A stretch of DNA of 64,000 bases from Quadrisphaera setariae (GCF_008041935.1 NZ_VKAC01000001.1:248001-312000); one strand, 5' to 3'. Counted from the stretch's first letter, positions 24,397 through 35,546 are shown. Numbers and translations are program-made. The notes: a model not told the origin generated them from the sequence alone.

Positions 24397-25734
24397 TCAG
24401 CGCAGGCGGGACGCTCCGGGGGAGGCCAGCGCCCGCAGGAACGCCGGCTCGGGGTGGCCCGCCTCCAGCGCCGCCGCCCGCACCGCAGACGCCACGGCCT
24501 CCTCGGTGCCGGCGCGCACGAGGGCCACCGCCGACCCGCCGAACCCGCCGCCGGTCATCCGGGCGCCCAGCGCGCCGGCGGCCTCCGCCGCCGAGCAGAC
24601 CACGTCGAGCTCGGGGCAGGAGATCTCGTAGTCGTCGCGCATCGACGCGTGCGACGCGGACAGCACCGGGCCGACGTCGTCGATGCACGCCACCGCGCCC
24701 ACGCCGCTGACCCCCACGCAGCTGCCCTGGGCCGCCGACGTGAGGAGCGACACCACCTGGTGCACCCGGGCGGTCTCGCTGATGACGTGGCGGGTGCGGC
24801 GCACCAGCTCCTCGACGCGGTCAGCGCCCTCTCCGGCCTCGGCCGCGGCCGTGCGCAGCCGGTCCAGCACCGCCTCGGCGCCCTCCGCGGTGCCCCCGGC
24901 CTCCGTCACGGCCTCGGCCAGCAGCCCGTGCCCGAGCAGCTCCGCTGCCCGCTCCGAGGCCGCGCGCCGGGAGCCGTACTCGCCGTCGGCGTGGCGGTGG
25001 GGGGCGCGGGTGTCCATGACGAGCAGCGCCCGGCCGTGCTCGGCCAGCGGCAGCGGCACCTGGGTCACCGCCCCGGTGGCGCTGTCGAGCCTCAGCGCGT
25101 GCTCAGCGGTGCACCGCAGCGACGCCGCCTGGTCCATGCCACCGGTGGAGGCGCGGGCCACCTCGTTCTCGGCCCGCACGCACGCCGCGGCCAGCTCGGC
25201 GCGGAACGCGTCGGCGGAGGTCTCGCCCAGCGAGCCCAGGTCCGCCACGGCCAGGGCGACCACGCACTCCAGCGCCGCCGAGCTCGACAGCCCCGCGCCC
25301 AGGGGGACGGTCGAGACGACGGCGGCGTCCACACCGCCGACGGCGTGCCCGGCCTGCGCCAGCGCCCACAGCACCCCGGCCACGTAGGCGGCCCAGCCCT
25401 CGGGCGCGCCGGGGCCGACGTCGGACAGGTGCCCCTGCCAGACGCTGGGCTCCCCGCCCAGGTCGGCTGCCGAGACCACCCGCACCACGCCGTCCTGGCG
25501 GGCCCGCACCGCGGCGACCGTGCTGTGCGGCAGCGCCAGCGGCAGCACCGGACCGCCGTTGTAGTCGAGGTGCTCGCCGATGAGGTTGACCCGCCCGGGC
25601 GCGGACCACACGCCGTCGGCCTGGCCCTCCCAGTGCCCGGCGAACAGCGCCACCGCCGCGTCGGCCGCGGCCGACGCGGGCGCCGCCTCCAGCCAGGTCG
25701 GCGCGCCCTGCGCCGTCGTCGGCGTCGTCGTCAC
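24397..25734 (-). CDS. galK: Galactokinase
   Basis: A 445-residue GHMP kinase that phosphorylates galactose to galactose 1-phosphate (Leloir pathway). The galactokinase signature is GRVNLIGEHLDYNGG (HLDY instead of the usual HTDY), the phosphate-binding motif is VPLGAGLSSSAALE, and the C-terminal motif is GARMTGGGFGGSAVAL. It is somewhat longer than E. coli GalK because of an N-terminal extension of about 40 residues. The GTG start at 25734 overlaps the TGA of galT by 4 bp (GTGA), so the pair is translationally coupled. The 3' end faces a triplet-palindrome cluster. Confidence 0.93.
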   Translation of the reverse strand: MTTTPTTAQGAPTWLEAAPASAAADAAVALFAGHWEGQADGVWSAPGRVNLIGEHLDYNGGPVLPLALPHSTVAAVRARQDGVVRVVSAADLGGEPSVWQGHLSDVGPGAPEGWAAYVAGVLWALAQAGHAVGGVDAAVVSTVPLGAGLSSSAALECVVALAVADLGSLGETSADAFRAELAAACVRAENEVARASTGGMDQAASLRCTAEHALRLDSATGAVTQVPLPLAEHGRALLVMDTRAPHRHADGEYGSRRAASERAAELLGHGLLAEAVTEAGGTAEGAEAVLDRLRTAAAEAGEGADRVEELVRRTRHVISETARVHQVVSLLTSAAQGSCVGVSGVGAVACIDDVGPVLSASHASMRDDYEISCPELDVVCSAAEAAGALGARMTGGGFGGSAVALVRAGTEEAVASAVRAAALEAGHPEPAFLRALASPGASRLR

Positions 25735-26870
25735 GAAGCCACCTCCCGCAGCCGGTCGGCGATCCGCTCCGGCGTCGTGTCGTTGATCCAGGCGCCGGCC
25801 CCGGACTCCGAGCCGGCGAGGTACTTCAGCTTGCCGGGCTGGCGCAGCACGGAGAAGGCCTGCAGGTGCAGCCTGCCCAGGTCGCGGTCGGCGCCGAGCG
25901 GCGCCTGGTGCCAGCCGGCGATGTACGGCAGCGCGTCCACCCCGTCGAAGTACCGGTCCAGCCGCTTGAGCATCTCCGAGTACACCTGCGCCAGCTCGTC
26001 GCGCTCGCCGGCGTCCAGCGCCGCGAGGTCGGGCACGTCGCGGTGCGGCGCCAGGTGGAACTCGACGGGCCAGCGCGCGGCGGCCGGCACGTACGCCGTC
26101 CAGTGCTCCCCGCGCAGCACGACCCGGGTGCCCGCGCGCTGCTCGGCGGCCAGCACGTCGGCCAGCAGCGACGTGCCGTGCGCGGCGCGGTGGCGCTGGG
26201 CCTGCACGAGCAGCTGGGAGGTGCGCGGGGTGGGCGCGGGGTAGGCGTAGATCTGCCCGTGGGGGTGCTGCAGCGTCACCCCGATCTCCTTGCCGCGGTT
26301 CTCGAAGACGAACACCTCGCCGCCCTCGCGCACGCCGGCCAGCGACGACAGCTCCGCCGTCCGGTCGGCCCACGCCTCCACCACGGTCCGCACGCGCGAG
26401 ACGGGGAGGGAGGCGAAGGTCGCGGAGTGGTCCGCGGTGAAGCAGACCACCTCGCAGCGCCCGACGGCCGGGCGCACCGGCCACAGCGCCTCGCCGTCCA
26501 CGAGCGACTCCGCCTGCGAGGCCAGGTCCGTGCCCGCCCCGGCGTAGGAGGGGAACCGGTTGGCGAAGACGACCACGTCGTAGTCGGCCTCGGGCACCTC
26601 GCCGGGCTCCTTGCCCGGGCGCGCCGGGCACAGGGGGCACAGGTCGGCCGGGGGCATGAAGGTGCGGTCCTGGCGGTGGGCGGCGTGCGCGACCCACTCG
26701 CCGGTCAGCACGTCCCACCGCATCGTCGAGGTGGTGGCCACCGCCGGCAGGTCGCGGGTGTCGACGGCGGAGCGCGCATTCGCGCCGGAGACCCACGGCT
26801 CGGTGTCGTCGAAGTAGTGGATGGGCCGGCCGTCGGCCATCTGCCGGTCGGTGCGCCGCACGTGCGCCAT
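25731..26870 (-). CDS. galT: Galactose-1-phosphate uridylyltransferase
   Basis: A 379-residue HIT-superfamily enzyme transferring UMP from UDP-glucose to galactose 1-phosphate. Diagnostic sites are the zinc cysteines CPLCPA, VFENRGKEIGVTLQHPHGQIYAYP with the catalytic HPHGQ (HxHxQ), and RWPVEFHLAPHRDVPDL. ATG 26870 has AGGAGG six bases upstream. It is the first gene of galTK; a promoter with a likely DeoR-type operator lies 95-155 bp upstream. No galE is present nearby. Confidence 0.95.
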   Translation of the reverse strand: MAHVRRTDRQMADGRPIHYFDDTEPWVSGANARSAVDTRDLPAVATTSTMRWDVLTGEWVAHAAHRQDRTFMPPADLCPLCPARPGKEPGEVPEADYDVVVFANRFPSYAGAGTDLASQAESLVDGEALWPVRPAVGRCEVVCFTADHSATFASLPVSRVRTVVEAWADRTAELSSLAGVREGGEVFVFENRGKEIGVTLQHPHGQIYAYPAPTPRTSQLLVQAQRHRAAHGTSLLADVLAAEQRAGTRVVLRGEHWTAYVPAAARWPVEFHLAPHRDVPDLAALDAGERDELAQVYSEMLKRLDRYFDGVDALPYIAGWHQAPLGADRDLGRLHLQAFSVLRQPGKLKYLAGSESGAGAWINDTTPERIADRLREVAS

Positions 26871-26963
26871 CGACGTCCTCCTGGTGCTGGGGCCTGTGCT
26901 CTCAGCTGTCGCTGCGCAGCGCCGCGGCCGCTGGTGGGCGGCGGCTCCGCCGGCCCGCGGAGC

Positions 26964-27023
26964 ACGCTACTCGCGAGGTGGGGCTGTGCGGAAGTGTTCG
27001 CAAGTGTGTTGTTCTGTTGGTTC
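26964..27023 (-). promoter_or_regulatory. galTK promoter with GAACN-repeat operator
   Basis: On the minus strand a -10 TAGCGT (26969-26964) lies 18 bp after a -35-like TTCCGC (26993-26988). Overlapping and just upstream of the -35 are GAACC (27023), GAACA (27014) and GAACA (26999), direct repeats of the kind used by DeoR-family repressors. The neighbouring DeoR protein is the obvious candidate regulator. Confidence 0.5.
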
Positions 27024-27091
27024 TTGTGAGGTGTGCCCCGGGCTCCGCTGGCACCTCCGGCAGCGGTCGGGGACGACGACGAGCGCCGCCG

Positions 27092-29034
<1,943 letters not shown>

Positions 29035-29048
29035 GGGGCCGCGTCCTG

Positions 29049-29651
29049 GTGACGACGACGAGGTCGGCGGGCGGCGCGGTCGCCCCCGGGGGCGCCGAGG
29101 CGCTGACCGGCGTCTTCACCGTCGTCCCGGCCGCGGGTGAGGTCCTCATCGGCGTGGCCATCGCCGTGCCGCAGCCGTGGGCCGCGGAGCTGGAGGCCTG
29201 GCGCCGCAGCTTCGGGGACCCCCTGGGCGCCACCGTCCCCGCGCACGTGACGCTCGTCCCGCCGACGGCCGTGCGGCGCGCTGACCTGCCGGCGGTGCGC
29301 GAGCACCTGGCGCGGGCCACCGCCGCCGGCGGGCCGTTCCGCGTGGAGCTGGACGGCACCGACAGCTTCCGCCCGGTGACCCCGGTGGTCTACGTGCGCC
29401 TGGCCGCGGGCGCGCACGAGTGCACCGCCCTGGAGGACAGGGTGCGCAGCGGGGTGCTGGGCACGCAGCGGCGCTTCCCGTTCCACCCGCACGTGACGGT
29501 GGCCCAGCAGCTGGACGACGCGGTGCTCGACGAGGCGAGCGCCCAGCTGTCGGGGTACGACGCGTCCTTCGAGGTCTGCGAGGTCGACCTGTACGAGCTC
29601 GGCACCGACGGCCGCTGGCGATCGGTGCAGACCTTCCGCCTGGGCGGCTGA
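29049..29651 (+). CDS. 2'-5' RNA ligase / 2H phosphoesterase family protein
   Basis: A 200-residue 2H-phosphoesterase-superfamily protein with the two HxT motifs in symmetrical context: PAHVTLVPPT and HPHVTVAQQL. Bacterial members (ThpR/LigT-like) act on 2',5' or cyclic phosphodiester bonds in RNA or nucleotides; the natural substrate is unknown. The first 28 residues are Ala/Gly/Thr-rich, and an internal GTG in GVAIAVPQPWAAEL is an alternative start. It lies 14 bp after trpS, probably in one transcript. Confidence 0.8.
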   Translation: MTTTRSAGGAVAPGGAEALTGVFTVVPAAGEVLIGVAIAVPQPWAAELEAWRRSFGDPLGATVPAHVTLVPPTAVRRADLPAVREHLARATAAGGPFRVELDGTDSFRPVTPVVYVRLAAGAHECTALEDRVRSGVLGTQRRFPFHPHVTVAQQLDDAVLDEASAQLSGYDASFEVCEVDLYELGTDGRWRSVQTFRLGG

Positions 29652-29755
29652 CACGGGCGGCTGGCGCTCGGCGGGCGCGCGGCCCGGGGGTGCGCCACGA
29701 TCGGCGGCGTGATCGACGCGCCCGCCGCTGCCCGCCCCCGCCGCCGGGGCGCCTG

Positions 29756-30871
29756 ATGGGCGCGGTGCTGGGCCTCTGGCAGAAGTACCAGGCCAGCCAC
29801 CTGGGACGGGCGCTGGCGCACTACGGCCGCGAGCGCGGGCAGATCCTCGCCGGCGGCCTGGCGTACGTGGCGCTGTTCTCGCTCTCGGCGATCCTCGTGC
29901 TGCTCTTCACCATCTCGGGGCGGGTGCTGGCGGCCAACCCGGCGCTGCTGGACACCGTCGTCAGCACCATCAACGGCTACGTCCCCAACCTCCTCGGTGA
30001 CCCGGACAGAGGCGCCGCGCTCGACCCGCAGTCGCTGCTCAACACCAACGCCCTGTCCACCACGGGCGCCATCACCCTCGTCATCGCGCTGCTGGCGGGC
30101 ACGGGCTGGATCGACGCGCTGCGCGAGGGCGTGCGCGCCATGTTCGGCGTCGCCACCGACCAGCACGCCATCTGGTGGCAGAAGGCGCGCGACCTGGGGA
30201 TGCTCATCACCCTCGGGCTGGCGGTGCTGAGCTCAGCGGTCGCCTCCATCGCGGTGAACGCCGCAGCGCCGTGGCTGCTGGGCCTGGTCGGCCTCCAGGA
30301 GAGCGGTCTGTCCAAGGCCGTCCTCTACGTGCTGGGCATCGGCATCGTCTTCGCCGCGGACTGGGTGATCTTCGTCATCCTCCTGCGCGTGCTGAGCCGC
30401 CTGGCCATCCCGTGGCGGCACCTGCGCTCGGCGGCGCTGCTGGGGGCTGCGCTGTTCGGCGTCCTGAAGATCCTCGCCGGACAGGGCCTGAGCTTCCTCA
30501 CCGGCACGTCGAACCCGCTGCTCACCACGGCCGGCGTCATCGCCGGCCTGCTGGTCTGGCTCAACATCCTCTTCCGCGTGGTGCTCACCACGGCGGCGTG
30601 GGCGGCCACCGACCCGGTGGTGGTCGCGCACCTCACCGCAGACCAGGGCGCCCCCGTGCTGGGGCCCCCGGTCGGTCCCGCCGCCGACGCCGCGCTGGCC
30701 CGCGCGTCGCTGCCGCACCACATCCCCTCCCACGGCGAGCGCGCCGCTGACCGCGTGCAGGTGGCGGCCGGCGTGGTGCTCGGAGCGTCGGTGGCCACCG
30801 GGGCCGCGCTTCTCCTGGGCGGTGCCAGGGGCGTGATCGGCGCGGTGCGACCCCCGAAGCGGAACCCCTGA
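29756..30871 (+). CDS. YihY/BrkB-family inner-membrane protein
   Basis: A 371-residue polytopic membrane protein. About six hydrophobic helices are visible (GGLAYVALFSLSAILVLLF, AITLVIALLAGTGWI, MLITLGLAVLSSAVASIAV, VLYVLGIGIVFAADWVIF, LRSAALLGAALFGVLKILAG, AGVIAGLLVWLNILFRVVL). The family motif region is RERGQILAGGLAYVALFSL. YihY proteins were once thought to be ribonuclease BN; their function is uncertain, with transport or envelope roles proposed. A seventh hydrophobic stretch (VAAGVVLGASVATGAALLLG) is near the C terminus. ATG 29756 was chosen because the preceding frame is low-complexity. Confidence 0.85.
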   Translation: MGAVLGLWQKYQASHLGRALAHYGRERGQILAGGLAYVALFSLSAILVLLFTISGRVLAANPALLDTVVSTINGYVPNLLGDPDRGAALDPQSLLNTNALSTTGAITLVIALLAGTGWIDALREGVRAMFGVATDQHAIWWQKARDLGMLITLGLAVLSSAVASIAVNAAAPWLLGLVGLQESGLSKAVLYVLGIGIVFAADWVIFVILLRVLSRLAIPWRHLRSAALLGAALFGVLKILAGQGLSFLTGTSNPLLTTAGVIAGLLVWLNILFRVVLTTAAWAATDPVVVAHLTADQGAPVLGPPVGPAADAALARASLPHHIPSHGERAADRVQVAAGVVLGASVATGAALLLGGARGVIGAVRPPKRNP

Positions 30872-30888
30872 GGACCACCCGGTCGGGC

Positions 30889-30894
30889 TAGGGT
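30889..30894 (+). promoter_or_regulatory. -10 element TAGGGT (leaderless transcript candidate)
   Basis: TAGGGT lies six bases before GTG 30901 of the GCS2/ATP-grasp fusion gene, with no Shine-Dalgarno sequence between. Confidence 0.45.
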
Positions 30895-30900
30895 GCGCCC

Positions 30901-33426
30901 GTGGCCTCCGCGCTGACGCTCGGTGCCGAGGAGGAGCTGCACCTCATCGACCTCGAGACGCTGCAGCTCTCGGCCCGAGCCCCCCAGGTCCTCTCCCGCC
31001 TGCCCCGCGAGGGGTACTCCGCCGAGATCCAGCGCACCACGGTGGAGACGAACACCGAGGTGGTGGACTCCCTCGACGGTCTGCGCGCCGAGCTGCTGCG
31101 GCTGCGGGCCCAGCTGGTGGAGGTCGCCGCGCGCGAGGGCCTGGGCGTGGCCGCCGTGGGCACCGCGCCCCGGTCGACGTTCGCCGACTTCGAGCTGACC
31201 GCCACCGGCCGGTACGGCCGCATGCAGGAGCAGTACCGGCTCCTCGTGGACGAGCAGCTCATCTGCGGGACGCAGGTGCACGTGGGCGTGGCCGACCGCG
31301 ACCTCGCCGTCGACATCGCCCAGCGGGTGGCCCCCGACCTGCCCGTGCTGCTGGCCCTGTCGGCGAGCTCCCCGTACTGGAACGGGCAGGACACCGGCTA
31401 CGCCAGCATCCGCACCACGGTGTGGCAGCGCTGGCCCACCGCCGGCGCCACCGGGCCGCTGGCCTCGGCCGCCGAGTACGACGCGCTCCTGGCCGACCTC
31501 ATCGGCTCCGGCGTCATGGCCGACGCGAAGATGGCCTACTTCGACGTCAGGCCCTCGGCGCACGCCCCCACCCTGGAGCTGCGCGTCTGCGACGCCTGCC
31601 CCCTCGTGGACGACGCCGTGCTCATCGCCGGCCTGTTCCGCGCTCTGGTCCGCGAGGCCGAGACCTCCGTGGAGCAGGGCGTCCCCCGTCGCGACAGGCC
31701 CGCCCCGCTGCACCGCGCCGCCATCTGGCAGGCGGCTCGCGGCGGGCTGCGCGGGCGCCTGCTGGACAGGTCCGAGCACCCGCAGCCCGCACCCGCCGCG
31801 GACGTCGTGCGGGCGCTCGTGGAACGCCTGGCGCCGGTCCTCGACGAGCTGGGCGACGGTGAGCAGGTCCGGTCCCTGGCTGAGCGGGCCCTGGCCCGCG
31901 GCAACTCCGCCGACCGCCAGCGCGCCGCGCTGGCCGAGGACGGCGACCTCGACGACGTCGTCAGGCTCGTCGTGGAGGAGACCCACGGCCCCGCCGGAGG
32001 CCGCCCGCCCAGCACCGAGGCGCTCCACCGCTACCGGGTGCGGGCCGGGGACGAGGCGGTGGCCTCCTCCGCGGAGCCCCGGCCCTTGTACGCACCGGTG
32101 CTCACCGCGTTGGAGGACCTCGGCCCGGAGGAGCTGCGGCGCCGCGAGCGCGCCCGCGACGCCTGGACCGACGCCGCGGGCCTGCGCTTCCGCGTGGGCG
32201 GGCAGGAGCGCCGCTTCGCCGTCGACCTCGTGCCCCGCGTCCTGGGGCGGCACGAGTGGGCGCAGCTGCGCGCCGGCCTGGAGCAGCGCGCCGTGGCCCT
32301 CGAGAGGTTCCTGCGCGACGTCTACGGCGCCCAGCGCGTCCTCGCCGACGGCCTGCTGCCCGCCTCCGCCGTGGTCGGCGCCCCCGGCTGGCGCGAGGAG
32401 GGCCGCCGCATCCCGTCGACGGCCGTGCGGGCCACCGTCATCGGCTTCGACCTCGTGCGCGGGGAGGACGGCGGCTGGCGCGTCCTGGAGGACAACCTGC
32501 GCGACCCCAGCGGCGCCGCCTTCGCGGTGGCCGCCCGCGACCTGCTCGACGCCGTGGTGCCCGAGGTCCCGCGCCCCGAGGGCCTGGCCGCGCCCGCCGC
32601 CTACTACGAGCGCCTGCGCGCGACCCTGCTCGCGCACGCCCGCCCCGGCACGCGCGCCGCGCTGCTCTCCAGCGGTCCCGGCTCCGGCGCCTGGTACGAG
32701 CACCAGGCCCTGGCCAGCGGCGCGGGCCTGCTGCTGCTCGGGGCGGGAGACCTCGACGTCGTCGGCGGCCGCGTCCTCGCGACCTCGCCCCACCGGCGGC
32801 CCGAGCACGTCGGCGCGGTGTACCTGCGCCTCGACGGCGACCTCGCCGACCTCGTCGACGGCGCCGGGCGCCCCGTCGGCGCGATGCTGCTCGACGCGGC
32901 CGCCTCCGGCGCCGTCGTCCTGGCCAACGCGCCCGGCAACGGCGTCGCCGACGACAAGGCCGTCTACCGCGCCGTCCCCGAGCTCATCGGCTACTACCTG
33001 TCCGAGCGCCAGCTCATCGAGCAGGTGCCCACCTACCTCCTCGCCGACGAGGGCGAGCGCCGCGCCGCGCTGGAGCGCATCGGCGAGCTCGTCACCAAGC
33101 CCGTCGACGGGCACGGCGGCTCCGGGGTGATGATCGGCCCCGCCGCCAGCGCCGCCGAGGTGGTCGCGCGGCGCGCCGAGGTGGCCGCCGCCCCGCAGCG
33201 GTGGGTGGCGCAGGAGCTCGTGCAGCTCTCCTCCCTGCCCTCGCTCGCCGGCGGCGAGCTCGTGCCCCGCCACGTCGACCTGCGGGTCTTCGCGCACGTG
33301 GTCGGCGACGGCCGCGGCGACGCCCGCGTGGCCGACGTCGCGCTGACCCGCGTGGCCCCCGAGGGCAACCTGGTGGTCAACTCCTCCCGCGGGGGCGGCG
33401 CCAAGGACACCTGGCTGCTCACGTGA
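30901..33426 (+). CDS. Carboxylate-amine ligase (GCS2) fused to circularly permuted type 2 ATP-grasp domain
   Basis: An 841-residue two-enzyme fusion. Residues about 1-370 are a YbdK-type glutamate-cysteine ligase-like domain: LGAEEELHLIDLETLQLS, EIQRTTVETNTEVV, GTQVHVGVADR, ASSPYWNGQDTGYASIRTTV and APTLELRVCDACP. Residues about 385-841 are a circularly permuted ATP-grasp: RATVIGFDLVRGEDGGWRVL, NAPGNGVADDKAVYRAVPEL, LVTKPVDGHGGSGVMIGP, HVDLRVFAHVV and NSSRGGGAKDTWLL. Both halves form ATP-dependent amide bonds, suggesting assembly of a small peptide-like metabolite, but the substrates are unknown. The gene pair often beside permuted ATP-grasp genes (alpha-E, transglutaminase) is not here. The stop overlaps the S9 peptidase start (GTGA). 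Confidence 0.86.
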   Translation: MASALTLGAEEELHLIDLETLQLSARAPQVLSRLPREGYSAEIQRTTVETNTEVVDSLDGLRAELLRLRAQLVEVAAREGLGVAAVGTAPRSTFADFELTATGRYGRMQEQYRLLVDEQLICGTQVHVGVADRDLAVDIAQRVAPDLPVLLALSASSPYWNGQDTGYASIRTTVWQRWPTAGATGPLASAAEYDALLADLIGSGVMADAKMAYFDVRPSAHAPTLELRVCDACPLVDDAVLIAGLFRALVREAETSVEQGVPRRDRPAPLHRAAIWQAARGGLRGRLLDRSEHPQPAPAADVVRALVERLAPVLDELGDGEQVRSLAERALARGNSADRQRAALAEDGDLDDVVRLVVEETHGPAGGRPPSTEALHRYRVRAGDEAVASSAEPRPLYAPVLTALEDLGPEELRRRERARDAWTDAAGLRFRVGGQERRFAVDLVPRVLGRHEWAQLRAGLEQRAVALERFLRDVYGAQRVLADGLLPASAVVGAPGWREEGRRIPSTAVRATVIGFDLVRGEDGGWRVLEDNLRDPSGAAFAVAARDLLDAVVPEVPRPEGLAAPAAYYERLRATLLAHARPGTRAALLSSGPGSGAWYEHQALASGAGLLLLGAGDLDVVGGRVLATSPHRRPEHVGAVYLRLDGDLADLVDGAGRPVGAMLLDAAASGAVVLANAPGNGVADDKAVYRAVPELIGYYLSERQLIEQVPTYLLADEGERRAALERIGELVTKPVDGHGGSGVMIGPAASAAEVVARRAEVAAAPQRWVAQELVQLSSLPSLAGGELVPRHVDLRVFAHVVGDGRGDARVADVALTRVAPEGNLVVNSSRGGGAKDTWLLT

Positions 33427-35387
33427 CGGGCCAGAGCACCACGACGACGGAGGAGGTGGCGCCGGTGGAGGGCACCGCGGTGGCCAGCAGCGCGGTCGAG
33501 CGGGCCGTGGCGCTCGCGGACGACCTCGTCGGCGCCTGGGGCAGCTGGAGCCCGGTGATGACCCCGGACGCGCGCCGGGTGGCGTTCGTCTCGGACAGGT
33601 CCGGCACCCCGCAGGTGTGGGTGCAGGAGGTGGTCACCGGCCTGCCCGAGTCCGCCGCGCTGCCGCGCGCCCACCACCTGCCGCTGGGCACCCCCGACCC
33701 GGTGGTCGGCCTCAACTGGGCCGCCGACGGCCGCTGGCTCGGTGTGGAGGTCGCCACCGGCGGTGGGGTGCGCACCGAGGTGTGGGTGGTGCGTCCCGAC
33801 GGCAGCGACGCCCGCCGCATCGCCGGCGGCGCCGAGGCCGAGCACGCCGCGCTCGGCCCGTGGACCCGCAGCGGCCACCGCCTCGTGGTCACCCTGCCGT
33901 CCGCCGGGGCGGGTCGGCCCACCCGCTCGTTCCTCGCCGACCCCGCCACCGGTCGCCTGGACCCGCTCGCCGAGGGCGCCAACACCACCGTGCTGGACGT
34001 CTCGCTCGAGGAGCGCTTCCTCGTGCTCAAGGACGGCGAGCGCGGGCACCAGTTCTGCGTGGCCGTCGACAGGCTGGAGGACTCCCACTTCCCGCTCCTG
34101 CAGCCGGGCGCCACGGGCTCCACGGACCGCGCGGTGCTGCGCCCCGCCCCCGAGGGCGACTCCGGCCCGCTGTGGGTGTACCTGGCCTCCGACGTCGGTC
34201 TGGCGCGCCGCCAGCTCATCGGCCTGGCGCTCGGCCCGCACGGCTTCAAGGGCGAGCCGCGGGCGCTGGCGGTCCGCGACGACGCCGAGCTGGAGGGCCT
34301 GGACGCCGACGACGCCGGCCGCCTGCTGCTGCTCGTGTGGAACTGCGCCGGGCGCAGCGAGCTGGAGCTGTTCGACACCTCCACGCACGAGCGCACCCCC
34401 ATCACCGGCATGCCCGGGCAGGTCGCCGCCGACCCGGTGCTCTCCCGCGACGGCTCCTCGGTGGTGCTCGGGGTGGAGGGACCGCGCCGCCCCCGCGAGC
34501 TGTGGCACGTCGATGTGGCCACCGGCGCGTGGTCGCGCATCACCCACGCCCCCGAGCTGCCGGAGTCCGCGCTCGTCGAGCCGGAGCTGGTGCGCTTCCC
34601 CGGCAGGGACGGGCTGGCGCTGACGGGGTGGCTCTACCGGCCGCACCCCTCGTCGTCGTCCTCCGCGGGCTCGGGGGGCCCGGGGCCGGCGGCCCTGTGG
34701 CTGCACGGCGGCCCGGAGGCCCAGGAGCGCCCCACCTTCAACCCCCAGCACCAGGCCCTGGCGGCCGCGGGGATCGCCGTGCTCGCCCCGAACGTCCGCG
34801 GCTCGTCGGGGTTCGGGCGGGAGTTCGTCCACGCCGACGACGTCGAGAAGCGCTGGGACGCCTTCGCCGACGTGCTCGCCGCCGCCGACCACCTCGTCGA
34901 GACCGGGGTGGCCGACCCGGCGCGCATCGCGGTGACGGGCCGCTCCTACGGCGGCTACCTGGTGCTGGCGTCGCTGGCGTTCACCCCCGGCGTCTTCGCC
35001 GCCGGGGTCGACGTGTGCGGCATGAGCGACCTCACCACCTTCTACCGCGACACCGAGCCCTGGATCGGCGCCGTCGCCGTGACCAAGTACGGCCACCCCG
35101 AGCGCGACCGGGCCCTGCTGGAGGCGCTGTCCCCGCTGCGCGCCGTGGACGACGTCGACGCTCCGCTGCTCGTCGTCCACGGCGAGCACGACACCAACGT
35201 GCCCATCGGCGAGGCCCACCAGGTGGTCGCCGCGCTGCGCGAGAGGGCGGAGGTGGACGAGTCCGCGCCGCCGGTGGAGTACCTGGAGCTGGCGGGTGAG
35301 GGTCACGACTACCGCCGCGCCGACTCCCGCCGCGCCCTGCACGCCGCGGTGGTGCGGTTCCTCGCCGAGCACCTCGGCCCCCTCTGA
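33423..35387 (+). CDS. S9-family prolyl oligopeptidase-like serine peptidase
   Basis: A 654-residue peptidase. The N-terminal two-thirds form a beta-propeller (WSPVMTPDARRVAFVSDRSG, GLNWAADGRWLGVEV and similar WD-like repeats). The C-terminal alpha/beta hydrolase has the oxyanion region LWLHGGPEAQERP, the nucleophile GRSYGGY, the acid in VHGEHDTNVPIGEAHQ and the His in GEGHDYRR. It cleaves short peptides or acyl-peptides in the cytoplasm (no signal peptide). GTG 33423 overlaps the stop of the peptide-ligase fusion gene, so the two are co-translated; this may make it the degrading or processing partner of that ligase's product (inference). Its 3' end faces cluster C. Confidence 0.9.
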   Translation: MTGQSTTTTEEVAPVEGTAVASSAVERAVALADDLVGAWGSWSPVMTPDARRVAFVSDRSGTPQVWVQEVVTGLPESAALPRAHHLPLGTPDPVVGLNWAADGRWLGVEVATGGGVRTEVWVVRPDGSDARRIAGGAEAEHAALGPWTRSGHRLVVTLPSAGAGRPTRSFLADPATGRLDPLAEGANTTVLDVSLEERFLVLKDGERGHQFCVAVDRLEDSHFPLLQPGATGSTDRAVLRPAPEGDSGPLWVYLASDVGLARRQLIGLALGPHGFKGEPRALAVRDDAELEGLDADDAGRLLLLVWNCAGRSELELFDTSTHERTPITGMPGQVAADPVLSRDGSSVVLGVEGPRRPRELWHVDVATGAWSRITHAPELPESALVEPELVRFPGRDGLALTGWLYRPHPSSSSSAGSGGPGPAALWLHGGPEAQERPTFNPQHQALAAAGIAVLAPNVRGSSGFGREFVHADDVEKRWDAFADVLAAADHLVETGVADPARIAVTGRSYGGYLVLASLAFTPGVFAAGVDVCGMSDLTTFYRDTEPWIGAVAVTKYGHPERDRALLEALSPLRAVDDVDAPLLVVHGEHDTNVPIGEAHQVVAALRERAEVDESAPPVEYLELAGEGHDYRRADSRRALHAAVVRFLAEHLGPL

Positions 35388-35416
35388 CCCGGCGGCCCGC
35401 TCTCCCATCCCTTCTT

Positions 35417-35519
35417 GCACTTGCCGCGGAAAGTGCGACACACGCACCTGCCCTTCTCGCACTTGCTGCGGAAAGTGCGCCATCAAGGGCCAGGGAAGGG
35501 CACTTGCCGCGGAAAGTGC
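35417..35519. repeat. Triplet-palindrome cluster C
   Basis: Copies start at 35417 (GCACTTGCCGCGGAAAGTGC), 35459 (GCACTTGCTGCGGAAAGTGC) and 35500 (GCACTTGCCGCGGAAAGTGC); spacing is 42 then 41 bp. It is located between the convergent S9 peptidase gene and sdhB, on the peptidase side of the sdh terminator. Confidence 0.92.
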
Positions 35520-35546
35520 GGCCGGGGGAGGGCCGGACGACGACGA

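Noticed and set aside
24397-26796. Single 799-codon open frame covering galK and galT
   Set aside because: Only the galK part has family motifs; upstream it is the antisense or alternative frame of galT, whose own frame carries HPHGQ.
30325-33297. 990-codon minus-strand open frame
   Set aside because: Shadow of the GCS2/ATP-grasp fusion gene; Gly/Ala/Val/His-rich with no recognisable domain.
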